From assembly GCA_047967505.1 (NCBI GenBank), contig CM106539.1: a stretch of 64,000 nt of DNA. One strand, given 5' to 3'. The stretch comes from Dipteris shenzhenensis. Taxonomy: Eukaryota; Polypodiophyta; Polypodiopsida; Gleicheniales. The notes beneath the pieces were generated by a model, which did not search any database, was not told where the DNA came from, and was given only the letters and a program-made list of their open reading frames with translations. How positions within the stretch are numbered: the first letter of the stretch is position 1; every line of letters begins with the position of its first letter. Shown one piece after another: positions 1 to 10,942 of this stretch. The position numbers and the translations under genes were made by a program.

Positions 1-1016
1 GTATCATTTGCCATCAAAGACATACATAAGGACTTTTGGCCAGTTTGGTGCCTACGGCATGGAAGGGAACAAGGCAAGACACAATGAAGAAGAATCTTTT
101 ATAAAGTGATCCTACATTTGGGACACAGACCTCCATAATCATATGGTTATCTCTTGGCTTTTAGAGAAAATCAAATGCTGAGAGTGTAAACGGGAGCCTA
201 TCTCTTAGGAACTATAGGTCATGAGAAGGAAGCATACATTTAGACATGGGAAGGAAGGAAACACATTCAGGCCAACCAGTGAATGACATGCCAAAGCATT
301 TAGCTGAGGAAGGTGGAGATGTGCAAGTTGAGTGGTGTTGTAACAATAGCTCATGGAGACGGTGACTGGAACCATGCAGGTAAGATGTGATACCCGTAGG
401 GCATAGGAGTCATACGAGGGTCAAGGAAAAGAGGCAACATAGTAGCAAAACTTGTGAGTGCAGCTTCAACAAACTAACCAAAAAGGCATAAGAGCATAAG
501 AAAAACCTGTCGTAGCATAGTGTAAAAGGTAATGCAATAGAGCTCTAGAATAAGTGGGGCTACCTGACAAGAGGCCATGGAAGCTAAAAGGAATAGCTGC
601 ACAAAGGAGCAATCGTGAGATTCGATAAGAAAATCAGAGCAACTTGACAAGTGTCCATTGCATGGAGCGGGAGTCCTTATGAAGTATGCAACACCACCCT
701 CTCATTAAAGTTTTCCACATGTATTTCGCTATGGGCCGATGAGGACATCCTTAGCCATCTCTTAGTCTATCCACACCAACTCTTTTAAAAGGATTCAAAT
801 TCATGAGCAATTAGACACCTTATCACCACATATGTTCCTTACAAAAATCCATGGGGTAGCGACCATAATCCGAGAAAAAAGAAAAAAGGGGGGGAGCGGG
901 GGGGGGGGGGTCGGTAAAGGGTAGGGGAAGAATTTTACAAGAATTGTGGATTTAACCCTAAATCTCAAAAGACATTTAGAATAATTACATTTTCACAAGG
1001 AATAGAGTAGGAATTA
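1..1016. other. No recognisable gene
   Basis: I see no convincing coding region or known repeat here. There is a poly-G run near 889-911. The stretch just before the G-rich array could be decayed transposon DNA, but nothing identifies it. Confidence 0.5.
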
Positions 1017-1023
1017 TCAAAGG

Positions 1024-2142
1024 ACGGGATAGAGAGAGAAAGAGAGAGAAAGAGAGAGAAAGGGGGCGAGAAAGAGAGAGAGAGGGGGGGAGGGATAGAG
1101 AGAGAAAGAGAGAGAAAGAAAGAGAGAGGGGGAGGGAAAGAGAGAGAGAGAAAGAGAGAGAAATAAAGAGAGGGGGAGGGAAAGAGAGAGAGAGAGGGGG
1201 GGAGGGATAGAGAGAGAAAGAGAGAGAAAGAAAAAGGGAGGGAGAGGGAAAGAGAGAGAGAAAGAGAGAGAAAGGGGGAGGGAAAGAGAGAGAGAGAGGG
1301 AGAGAAAGGGGGAGGCAAAGAGAGAGAGAGAGGGGGAGGGATAGAGAGAGAAAGAGAGAGAAAGAAAGAGAGAGGGGGAGGGAAAGAGAGAGAAAGAAAG
1401 AGAGAGGGGGAGGGAAAGAGAGAAATAGAGACAGAAAGAGAGAGAGGAAAAGGGGGAGGGGGTGGTGCTAGAGGGTGGTGGTGGAGGGGGGAAGGGGGAG
1501 GGGGGGAAGGGGTGGTGGAGATGGAGGGGGGAAGGGGGGAGGGGGTGGTGGAGATGGAGGGGGGAGGGGGGAGGGGGGGAAGGGGGAGGGGGTGGTGGAG
1601 ATGGAAGGGGGAGAAGGGGAGGGGGGAGGGGGGGAGGGGGAAGGGGGTGGTGGAGATGGAAGGTGGAGGGGATGGTGGAGATGGAGGGGGGAGGGGGGGA
1701 AGGGGAGGGGGTGGTGGAGATGGAAGGGGGAGAAGGGGAGGGGGGAGGGGGCGAGGGGATGGTGGAGATGGAAGGGGGAGGGGGTGGTGGAGGTGGAGGG
1801 GGGGAGGGGGTGGTGGAGAAGGGGAGGGGGGAGGGGGGGAGGGGGAAGGGGGTGGTGGAGGGGGGAAGGGGTGGTGGAGATGGAGGGGGGAGAAGGCGAG
1901 GGGGGAGGGGGGGAGGGGGAAAGGGGTGGTGGAGAAGGAGGGGGGAGAGGGGGAGGGGGTGGTGGAGATGGAGGGGGGGAGGGGGGAGGGGGGGAGGGGG
2001 GAGGGGGGAGGGGGTGGTGGAGATGGAGGGGGGAGGGGGAGAGGGGGGAGGGGGTGGTGGAGATAAAGGGGGGAGGGGGGGAGGGGGTGGTGGAGATAGA
2101 GGGGGGAGGGGGGGAAGGGGGAGGGGGTGGTGGAGATGGAGG
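1024..2142. repeat. GA-rich microsatellite grading into a G-rich minisatellite
   Basis: From 1024 to about 1445 the sequence is (GAGA)n with interspersed GGGGGAGGGA. From about 1450 to 2142 it becomes an irregular minisatellite built on GGGGAGGGGGTGGTGGAGAT with variants. All six frames are open over long distances only because the composition lacks stops. The predicted Gly/Glu/Trp-rich or Pro/Ser/His-rich peptides are not credible proteins. The plus strand has many G-runs and could form G-quadruplexes. Confidence 0.9.
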
Positions 2143-2300
2143 GGCACATGCATGTACTTCAAAATGAATAATTTAAGAAGAGGTACAATATGTGTTTTCC
2201 AAAGCTTTCCCATGTCTCACCAATGAAGATTTCCAAGGTAAAAAAGTTGTGTGTGCATATGTGTGTTTTTGTGTATGTGAGGGAGTATTAGTTGGATAAA

Positions 2301-2322
2301 TGTGTGTGTGTGTGTGTGTGTG
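2301..2322. repeat. (TG)n microsatellite
   Basis: A short run of about eleven TG units sits inside the degraded retroelement region. A similar run lies at 5846-5866. Confidence 0.85.
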
Positions 2323-2479
2323 TACCCTCCCTAACCCTGGGAGGATACCACATGATGGGGGTACGCATGTGGTATCCTGCCCTACACCAAACAAAGATAA
2401 GAGTGGGGAAGTATTGATTTGGGAACCAGGAAAATTGTTGGTAGAAATGAAATTAAAAATAAGTTTTTGGATCATATGT

Positions 2480-4845
2480 CGATGAAAGCCATTCGCACAA
2501 AAGAGATGACTGAGTTTGAAATGTCTAGCCATGCAAGGAAAGGATCTGAAGTAGAATAAATGATAGGTATAATTTGAAAGATGCACACTTTGTAGCAGTT
2601 GTCCGAGGGTCTATTGCTATGAAGGTGAATAAAGGAGATATTTGAAACTGGGAATTTATCCTTTTTCCATGCAATAGAAGAGGAAAAAAGGCCAATGAAA
2701 GGTCTGACTAATGTGAATAAGAAAGGTGGTATGAGTGGTGATATTTTCTACCATATCTGAGGTGGATTTTAGCTGAATAACATCAAGAGGGTAGATCCAC
2801 ATCGCATTGTCATGTGACCGAGGTTGATGGGGGTCAAGGCACTGGAAGATGAAGGGGTTGTTACAAAAGTTAAGGTCATCAATATGACGGAATGAAAAAA
2901 GGAACGCCTCTGCAATGTCCCATGTTTTGAGCCTTGTTAGTCGTTTGACAAAGGAAATCTCAAATTTGAGAAGGTAAATATTGCACCAAGATGGGGAGCA
3001 TGAATATCACATTGTTATTCCCAAGGTTTGTTTGGCAGTAAAATTGCCAACTTTTACAAATGCATCAGTCAAGATGTAATGATTGATATGCAGAAAGGGA
3101 TGCAAAGAGAAGGGAGGGTTAACGGTTTTAGAAAGGATGAAACTACGTTTTTGCCATTTAAAACCCTTATACCCATTACTCTTTAGTAATGCTTCTAAGT
3201 AAGTGAGAGCTTCCATAAGGCTGCCATTACCACTATGTGGTATGGCTTCATAACAAGTGGTAACATCAAATGTGTGCATGGAGGTTAATAGTGGGGGAAG
3301 ATTGATGAGAAACGAGCTCGAGTTATTGATCAGCCAAAAAGAATTAATTCTTTTTCCACAAAATACTAAGGCATATTTATGAAACGAAAAGTACATATTC
3401 TTAATTTCAAGAATAAAGTTAAAGTTACTAAGTACGGAATTCTAGTAAATTGAGAAAAAAATACAAGAATGTGCATTGGTAAGCCAACATAAATAATTCT
3501 TATGACACTTGTAGGTACACATAAGAAAGGGGAGAGAGGTAATGGTAGTTTGTCCTAAGTTAAATGAGTTGAGTTTTTCAATAATGGAAGTGCTAATTAC
3601 TTGTTCATCAAGGGGGGGGTAAATTCAAACTCCTTTCCAGACAATCTCTAAATGGCCAATGAGTGATAGAGTTTTTACATATAAAAGTAGGGGTTTGAGG
3701 AGACTTCACGGCCAGTAATAAAGAGATGAGAGGAAAGAAAGTCTATCTCACGCAATATGTGTTCGTTTTGAAAGGATGGGAAAGATGAAGACCAATTAGG
3801 ACATTTTTTATCAATTTTTGATAGAGAGAGTGTCCTAATTTTGTCTTTGTGGAGACCAAGGGGCGTGATTTTGAGGACTATATAGAGTTTGGACCATGTT
3901 TTAAATAGTTCTTCTACAACAATGAAAGGATTCAATGGTAAGGGCAGGATATGGTTCAGTACTTTTGAAAGGTTCAATTTAGAGTGGTGACAAATATCAA
4001 TGTCCATGGTAAGGACATGTAGTTCGTTAAGAAATTCCATCTTTAGAAAGGGAGCAAAGCGCTTGTAAATATTTAATGCAAGTGCAAGAGTGGTCCACAT
4101 CATATGAAGTGGAAAAAGTGTCAAAGGGGTGGTATAACCATTTGGCAATGTTAGGGGTATAAGACCAAGCAAATCCAAAATCATTAAACAACTTCAATTT
4201 GTTGGGTTCAAAACAACTTATGAGCTCATAAAAGATATTTTTAGGCTTAATGAACTCAAAGGCTTTTGAACAAAAAGCAATATGAAAAAACATCTTGGCG
4301 GTATGCCTTTCAGTACATAGAGAGTGCAAACCATTGACCTGTGTAGAAAGGTTGTGTATGCATACATCATCCAAAGATAATTTATTTGGCGGTGTCATTG
4401 ATGTCATTGTACCGTTGGGAGCCACACATGGGATGTTTTGCCAAGCTAGAGGAGGTGGAACCATGAGAGGATAGGTATTTGGATTTTTTTAAAGAGCTTT
4501 TGGTAGAATCAATAGGAAGGGGTGGTTTTAAGATACTTTCAATAACTAGGGGTGGTTTTAAGAATCAATATGAAGGGTGGTTTCAAGATACTTTCTAACT
4601 AGAGCCATAGGGGTATGATTTTTTTTGGGTAAAAGAGGAGAATTGGGAGCCAAATGGGCAAGGTTACAAGCTACCTCAAGCAATTGTTCATGAAATAGAA
4701 AATAGGCAATAAGGCTTGTCCATGCTTCAAGCGAGAGAGAAGCAATCCAAGCAATGAAGGCATAGAATTGGGCTTTGGGGGATTCTAGCTTAAAGAGGTT
4801 TTGGAGATTATGGATCATGAACCAGAGTACTTGATCAAGCCACAT
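2480..4845 (-). pseudogene. Degraded reverse transcriptase (Penelope-like or related retroelement)
   Basis: Pieces of one reverse transcriptase can be read on the minus strand in several frames. The palm segment at about 3000-3400 includes MHTFDVTTCYEAIP, followed by FTAKQTLGITM, which fits the usual GIPMG region, and then an in-frame TGA. Further down, RHIDDL at about 2872-2889 matches the catalytic [YF]xDD motif with a preceding basic residue. IYPLDVIQLKST and a THTTFL segment follow, as in Penelope-type RTs where a YP-L-L and a FLDL segment come after the catalytic loop. An upstream part at 3675-4464 has a Cys-rich CTCIKYLQALC and HVLTMDIDI. Many stops and frame changes show it is dead. 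The exact clade is inferred from motif memory. I see no GIY-YIG endonuclease domain. Confidence 0.62.
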
Positions 4846-6597
4846 AATAGAAGAGGAGTAGCCGGATCCTTCTCTAGTGGAGCAACAACACTTGATGTAA
4901 GGGCGATGAATATTTCATAAGGTTTTAGATCTTTTTTACCTATCAATTTCTCGGTATGAATGGCCTTGGTGCAAAAGTACACATTGTGGCTAGCACATTT
5001 AGTTTGATCAAAGGAGTTTATGGAGAAAGGAGAGAGGGTGAAGTTGAGATCAGCAAAGAGAAACTACTTCCCTTGCCAGACGGCACTTTTGCATTGGTCT
5101 AATGCTTCGGAAGATAGGCTACAGAGAGTGGTAAGGGACTCCATGGTAAAAGGGGCCCGGCGATTGAGAGTTTCAAAACCCCAAAGCTTATGGTAGGAAC
5201 TAATTGAGTTAAGCTCAAGTTATCAAGGAGGAAGAAGAGGAATGAATGAGGAGAATTCTAAGAGGTGATTACTGGGGGAAGAATAAGTGGCAAATAAATG
5301 CTTGGATGAGATTAGAGAGGGCTTCTTTGTCAGCTGCATCAAGGCCATCAACATCCACTAGAGGATTGTGGGGAACATAAGCAATCTGTTTGGGCAGAGG
5401 AATAACAGGGAGGTTGTTGACAAGAAGAAGCTTGTTGACGATGGCAGGGAGATATTTGTGATAAGATTCAATATCTTGATAATCAAATAGGTTAATGTCA
5501 TAAAGTTGTCATAGTAGGTTGTCCAAAGATTCCATTGCAACATGAGGATCCTTGTGGGACATCAAAAGTAATTGAAGCCAGTCATTGATGGATGCAATAA
5601 ATAATTCCAAGGGAGTGTTGTTCTTCGTTGCTTCTTCTTCAAATTTGAAAATATTAGAAAGAAACCCATTATCTAGGAAACAAGCGAGAACTATTTGGAT
5701 CCCTTGAGTAGGTGGGGGGAAAATGTCATTTTGAAAGCAAAATTATAAGAGGACCTTGTTCCAACAGTCCTGCACAATCTTGGCAAAGAGTTAGAGTCAA
5801 CGAGGCACATGGTTAACCCAGCCAGAGGTTAATGGGGTTTGCATGTGTGTGTGTGTGTGTGTGTGTAGACAAAAATACCCCAAGAACATGGCACACGAAG
5901 CTCTTAAAATATTATAATAGGTAATCATTGTATTATATTTCTATAGTATGTCAAGCTTGCAAGTACATCAAGAAATCAAGGTTAAATCTTTCAGGTGTCT
6001 AATACTCCACCATCGGGGTCCACTTACCTGCCACCAGCCATAGAAAACCAGTTGTTAGAACAACAAAGTTCTAAAAGGGTAGAAAGGTAATGCCTGCACA
6101 CCCCGGCTTGTTATCGCTTTACCTAGGAGAAAGAGACCTCTAAAGATTCATGGTTGGATATAAAAAAGGAAGTGGGGGCATTATGAAATGTATAAGGCAC
6201 AAGTGCTACCCTTCCATATAAGAGGCATAGGTAAGGACAATAATTTTGAAAAACAATTGCCTAGCCTTCCATGTAGGAGGCACATAATATCATGATGAGG
6301 AAGGACAATGGTAACACAAGACAATGACCAAGCATTTCACATTAGGGGAGAATTGGGGTCTCAAAAGGGATACTATTTTTTATGCAATCTATTATGTGCC
6401 TATGTAAAATCATGTGAGTGCATGTGATGTGTCTAACTATATGCTTATTTGTGGGATTTGATAGGGAAACTAAGACTCAAACATCCCTAATGTGCAAAAA
6501 ATGTGCATATGTAGTGAGTGTGCGTGTAACAATCTAGTGCAAACTATATGTGCAAAAATGTGCATATGCAAGTGAGTGCTTGTGATACAATCTAATC
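4846..6597. other. Non-coding, probable decayed retroelement DNA
   Basis: The minus strand at 5358-5543 has a short open frame with no recognisable motif; it may be a further remnant of the same retroelement. A (TG)n tract lies at 5846-5866. Around 6490-6600 a segment of roughly 58 bp containing AATGTGCATATG is imperfectly duplicated. I could not find LTR ends. Confidence 0.45.
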
Positions 6598-7178
6598 CTA
6601 ACTAAGGAAGACTTGGTTTCCCAAATCTTCTTTTTTGTCGGGGATGGCTTGCGTGTTGATGTAGTAGCGCTTCAGTCGGCTCCCGTTTATTGTTGTGTTA
6701 AATTGGACTCCATCCAATGTTTCAAGTAGCACAGCTCCGATGAGATTCATCTTTCATACTCGGTATGGTCCTTGACCTAGATACTTCAGTTTCCCCTTGT
6801 GTACTTTGGCATTGTATAACAGGACTAAGTTGCCTTCCTTGATGTCTTTAGCTTTCAGATTTCTATCAAACCATGCCTTTCTTCTATGTTTTTCTATTGT
6901 CATGGCATGGTAGGTGACTAGTCTTGTCTATGTATGCTTTTCCAACTGATAGAGCCTTTCTTTCAAGGATCCATGCTCACCCATGCGTTCCTGTACTGGG
7001 ATGCGTAGACTTGGTATTACAAATTTGAGTGGGACCACAGCTTCAAGGCCGTACACCAATTGAAAAGGTGTGTTCCCTGTACTAACCTTGAATGTGGTTT
7101 GATATGCCCATAAGGATGCATTCAGTTTCTCAGCCCAATCAGAACGCTGTGGTTCTACTACCTTGGTGACCTCCAATT
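6598..7178 (-). pseudogene. Ty3/gypsy pol fragment (integrase C-terminal region)
   Basis: The minus-strand translation gives the integrase end typical of plant Ty3/gypsy elements. WAEKLNASLWAYQTTFKVST and GNTPFQLVYGLEAVVP lie at about 7000-7150. After an in-frame TAG near 6928 comes HRRKAWFDRNLKAKDIKEGN and a KLKYLGQGPYRV segment, then a TGA and a final SRLKRYY segment ending near 6598. The reading frame is the same throughout, so the two internal stops are point mutations. The fragment begins abruptly near 7178, and no RT or RNase H from this element is present. Family assignment is firm; the element is dead. Confidence 0.9.
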
Positions 7179-7859
7179 AGTGTTTCCTAATTTTAAGGGA
7201 TTAGAGTCGAGTGATTTGAGGTGTACCAATGAGAGTGCTAGAAGGTGTGGGGCAATGGTATGTTGAGGTGGAGGGTGGGCAGGCCTGTAGAGAGCCCCTA
7301 TTGGTTGTTCCCCTTATAGTAGGGACCACCCAAACCATTCCCCCCTCTTAACCCATGTTTGACTCTCCTACCAGGTGCACCTCCCCCACATGAGCCCAAA
7401 GCTGCCTTCAATGGGATGGTAGGGCCCTTGTGGCTAATTTTTCTTCTCCCCTCCCTCTTTCTAGGACCTCTTCCCCCCATTGTTCTGGTCCAGCCTGCCA
7501 AATCACTCAGATTTGAACCAAATCCCATGCATTTTCCCTCTCCCCCCTCTTTCTCTGCTCCCTCCTACTCTGGCCTGCTTGCTGCAGCTCCTCTCTCTCT
7601 CTCTCTCTCCCCTCTCCCTCTCCTGTGCCTCTGTTGGAGCTACTCTCTGTCCCTCTTCTTCTCCCTCTCCTATGCCTCTATTGCTATTGCTCTGTCCCTC
7701 TCCTTCTCCCTCTCCTATGCCTCTGCTGCTGCTACTCTGTCCCTCTCCTTCTCCCTCTTTTGTGTCTTTGTTGGTGCTACATTGCCTTGTGTAGGAGTCC
7801 CATTCTTGCTGTTGCAACCTTTGCAAGCATGGTGAGGAGAAAGGCTACAAGACCATGCA
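7179..7859. repeat. Intergenic DNA with a CT-rich simple repeat
   Basis: About 7581-7770 is CTCTCC-rich and shows partly duplicated units around CCTCTCCTTCTCCCTCTCCT. No gene is evident. The tract could be the pyrimidine-rich leader of the gene fragment that follows, but nothing proves that. Confidence 0.55.
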
Positions 7860-9000
7860 ATGTTCCACAACACCAAAAATGCATTGGATAAGTGGATCCC
7901 TTGCACCTATAGCTTAAATGACTGGATAGTGATGAAAGGATCAACCAAAGGTCCACATAAGATTCCGAAGAGCAAGAGAGGTGACATCTTGCATGAGTGG
8001 AAGGGGCGCATCTTGAAGTTCAAGTTTGGAAAGAAAGGATGGCTCGTAAAAGTGCAACATGTTTACATGGGAAAAGATATGCAGCTTCCTCCATCATTCA
8101 ATCAATCTAGGATACCATCACACTGTGAGCCTTTCTATCTATGTACCTTTTTCACCTGTAAGTGTAATGAGTCCATTTGGAAATTTCGTGTTTGGTTTCT
8201 AAGAGCTCTTATTCATGGTGGCAGATGTTTTCCCTTTGGACCTCGAGGAGTGGGAACTAGTTGAATCATTCATAGGCAAGTTCACTACAATTCATGAGAA
8301 TTTAGGTAAGCAAATGCATGCCGGGGAGAAGTTGGCCTCCTTGCGAATGAAGAATGTGTATTGGTATAATGCAACATACATCACTCTAATGACATCATCA
8401 AGCTATGGCCATCTGGAAACCATTGCACCACCACAACTTCAAGACATGGATTGCAGCAATGTGGACTTGAGGACATTGCAATCATACAAGGACAAGATTG
8501 CAAAGGATGTGGGCATGGCCATGAAGTCTACATTTGGATCCAAATGGGCAAGGTTATCTTGGTTTATGCCTCTGCACATTTTTGCTTCTTTATTTCAGAA
8601 TATACATATGCATAGAACAAAAACTATGTGGTCTTGCAAGCGTGTAGATGAAAATGCTCTTGAAGATTTACTTGGGATGAATTGGGGAACCAAGTCAGGT
8701 GACCAAAAGGGTGATGTGTTTCAATGTCACGCATGTAAAGACAATGTGGTTATTAGATACCATTTGTCACGCCAAATGTTGTATTTAGCTTTTCAGTACA
8801 GGCGTTGGAAGAAAACAAATGGCTGGTGGCTTCCCCTAGACTCTAATGATGAAGACAATACAGGGGTAAGTTTGTCTATTGATGTTCAAGAAGGAGATGT
8901 CAAGAATGTGAATGTCGCATCGCAATGGACTCTAAGGGTGTGCGAGAACACCTATTGGTCATGGAGGATGGCATGTCAGATTCCTTCTACTTTACCTTAA
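7860..9000 (+). CDS. Unrecognised protein, probably two exon-like open segments
   Basis: I do not recognise this gene. Two open segments lie in tandem: about 7860-8264, with a basic KIPKSKRGD and a GRILKFKFGKKGW stretch, and 8215-9000, ending at TAA. A plausible splice donor (CTGTAAGTG) lies near 8157 and a plausible acceptor (GTGGCAG) near 8223. Joining them would lead into VFPLDLEEWELVESF. The downstream part contains CxxC-like FQCHACKDN followed by HLSRQMLYLAFQYRRWKKTN, which may be a small metal-binding or DNA-binding region. No host homologue comes to mind. Given its neighbours it may be an accessory gene of a DNA transposon. The start codon is uncertain. Confidence 0.35.
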
Positions 9001-9282
9001 ATGGTGGTAGGATCAGCCGCTGTGTGGAGAAGTGCATGCATAGTGCCAATTTCATTCCTCCTACAACTTTGAAGATTGCTAACAATGTGTTTGACTAGTG
9101 CAACATTTAATTTTTTGTCTATCAAATCCTAGTTATTGGTTCAAAAGATGATGGACAATTAAATTGAAACGTTATTTCTTTTAATGTTTTCTCCTTTCAG
9201 TTCATGGTGGTAAATGTTTTTCAAAAAATTTGGGGATTTTATGATTAATTTTAATTTTTAGGGTTTTGATATATATTAAGGG

Positions 9283-9300
9283 GTAAGAGCCCTTTTTATA
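9283..9300 (+). promoter_or_regulatory. Possible TATA region upstream of the 9382 gene
   Basis: An AT-rich stretch with CTTTTTATATCA lies about 85-90 bp before the ATG at 9382. Its spacing fits a plant promoter with a short leader. It is a weak call. Confidence 0.3.
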
Positions 9301-9381
9301 TCACATTCTCACTTTCACATTTAGAGAGCCATAGAAACTCCCATCCTAGGAAGTTACTCCCTGCATCAACTGCTATTTGCC

Positions 9382-10354
9382 ATGGATTCAGCTAAAACTG
9401 CGTTCCATGACTTCATCTCACGAACTGCATTTGCAGATCATGAGGAAGAGCTATTTTTAGTGTTTGATAGGACTTTAGATGTCCAAGGCACATATATGCA
9501 AGCCAAGATCTCCTCCTTTACATGAAATATAATTTCTCAAATTTTGCCTATACACTTGACCACACTTCAAAGAGATGGGTTCCCATAGATTACATAAAGT
9601 ATCTATTCGTAGAGGAACCCAAGTTTGTAAAGTGCTTGGCCCGCTTTTGTGATAACCTTATAGATGAAGGGTTTAGGATAGTTGAAGTTCAAGACATCCT
9701 AGTCACAAGGATCACAGGAAATACAGGCACCAAATTCCTTAGTCAGGAGAAAGCGTCCACCTCCCAAATGGAACATCACACAACACCTGGTTCCATCAAC
9801 ATTGCAAATGAGGAAGGGATACAAGCCGACAATGCTGTCGTGGTAAGTTCGAACAATATTTTTTATTTTGATGTTCTTTGAGTATAATTTGTTTTGTCGG
9901 TCTTCTAATGTTTGTTGAATTGTTGCAGGATGTGTTCGAGCTTGATGAATTCTCATCTCGACGGGGTAATGTTCGCAGCACATTTGGGCAAGATCATTCT
10001 TTGGCCCATTACCTTGGCAAAGTTGCAGAGCATATCATGGTCTTTCACAACAAATTTTCTCCTCGAGGTCCTTCCGAGCTGCTGAAGTGCAAGGCATTGT
10101 TGTGCACTATTGGATACTCCAACATTACACGGAATGCCGACAAAGTCATTTTGGTACACCGCTTGGCTGCTATCAATGCCTTTGGATTGAACATTCATGG
10201 TAGGGCATTAACGGCAATGGCTATGTCTTTGGCAGTAGGAGAGGAGGATGTTAATGTTGTTGTGGCTAGATTTATATCTAGGAATGTACTAGGGGATTCA
10301 AAGACCCCTATTCTCGATGTACTCAAACTAGCCAAGAAGAAAGATAGCCTGTGA
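9382..10354 (+). CDS. Unrecognised two-exon gene with a possible frameshift
   Basis: A first open segment starts at ATG 9382 (MDSAKTAFHDFISRTAF) and runs 47 codons to a TGA that overlaps the ATG at 9522. The next segment, in another frame, reads on to 9842. There a good donor (GTAAGT) opens an intron of 86 bp (9843-9928) ending TTGTTGCAG. Exon 2 then continues in the same phase (DVFELDEFSSRRGN) to TGA at 10351-10354. The phase-0 junction and splice consensus make the intron convincing. The product is mostly helical, ends KLAKKKDSL and has no domain I can name. The 9520 frame change is either a mutation or a missed small intron. Confidence 0.5.
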
Positions 10355-10570
10355 GGCCTTTTGTATATATAAACATGTATTGAAATGGATACATGACTAC
10401 ATGTCTTTATTATTTGTTTTAAGTTATCATTGCTCGTCATGGATTCCATTGTATTTTGTTTAAGTCATTGATGATGTATTTTCTCCCTCATTTTAATTGT
10501 GTTAATTTAATGAATTTCTAGCCAATTCAGTATCATTTTCACCAATTCTGGGTATGAAGAGTTCATTTCT

Positions 10571-10753
10571 GTGAAATCCTAAAGGGATTTCACCATCGTG
10601 TAGAAGGGAAAAGTGTTCGGCACATCGCCAGGACCCTAGAAAGCCAGAATGCCCAAATTCACGCCGTGGCAAGTTTTGGGCTTTCTGGGGTCCTGGTGAT
10701 GTGTCGGACACTTTTCCCTTCTGCGCGACGGTGATATTCCTTCTGGATTTGAC
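10571..10753. repeat. Fold-back element (long imperfect hairpin)
   Basis: Arms of about 76-80 nt at 10571-10650 and 10676-10753 are imperfect reverse complements. The shared core AGAAGGGAAAAGTGT and the segment CAGGACCC are paired with few mismatches, around a loop of roughly 25 nt. It lies just past the 3' end of the 9382 gene. It may be a MITE-like or inverted-duplication remnant. A transcript would form a long near-perfect stem. Confidence 0.8.
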
Positions 10754-10942
10754 ATAATTCAAAACATAACTTAAAATGATCATTTAGTACAAGCATTGAA
10801 ATGGAAAATATACAACAATGCGAGAGTGTAGAGAATGTTCATATATTTTATTTTAAACAATCGACCCTTGGGCCTTAGATACAAGATAGTGCCTTCAAGG
10901 GCAAGGGGCGATCTAAGTCTTAAGAGTGGGCTGCAAGAGAAC

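Noticed and set aside
965-2226. Long Pro/Ser/His-rich and Gly/Trp/Glu-rich ORFs on both strands
   Set aside because: They come from a GA/G-rich minisatellite that lacks stops in every frame. There is no codon structure or domain.
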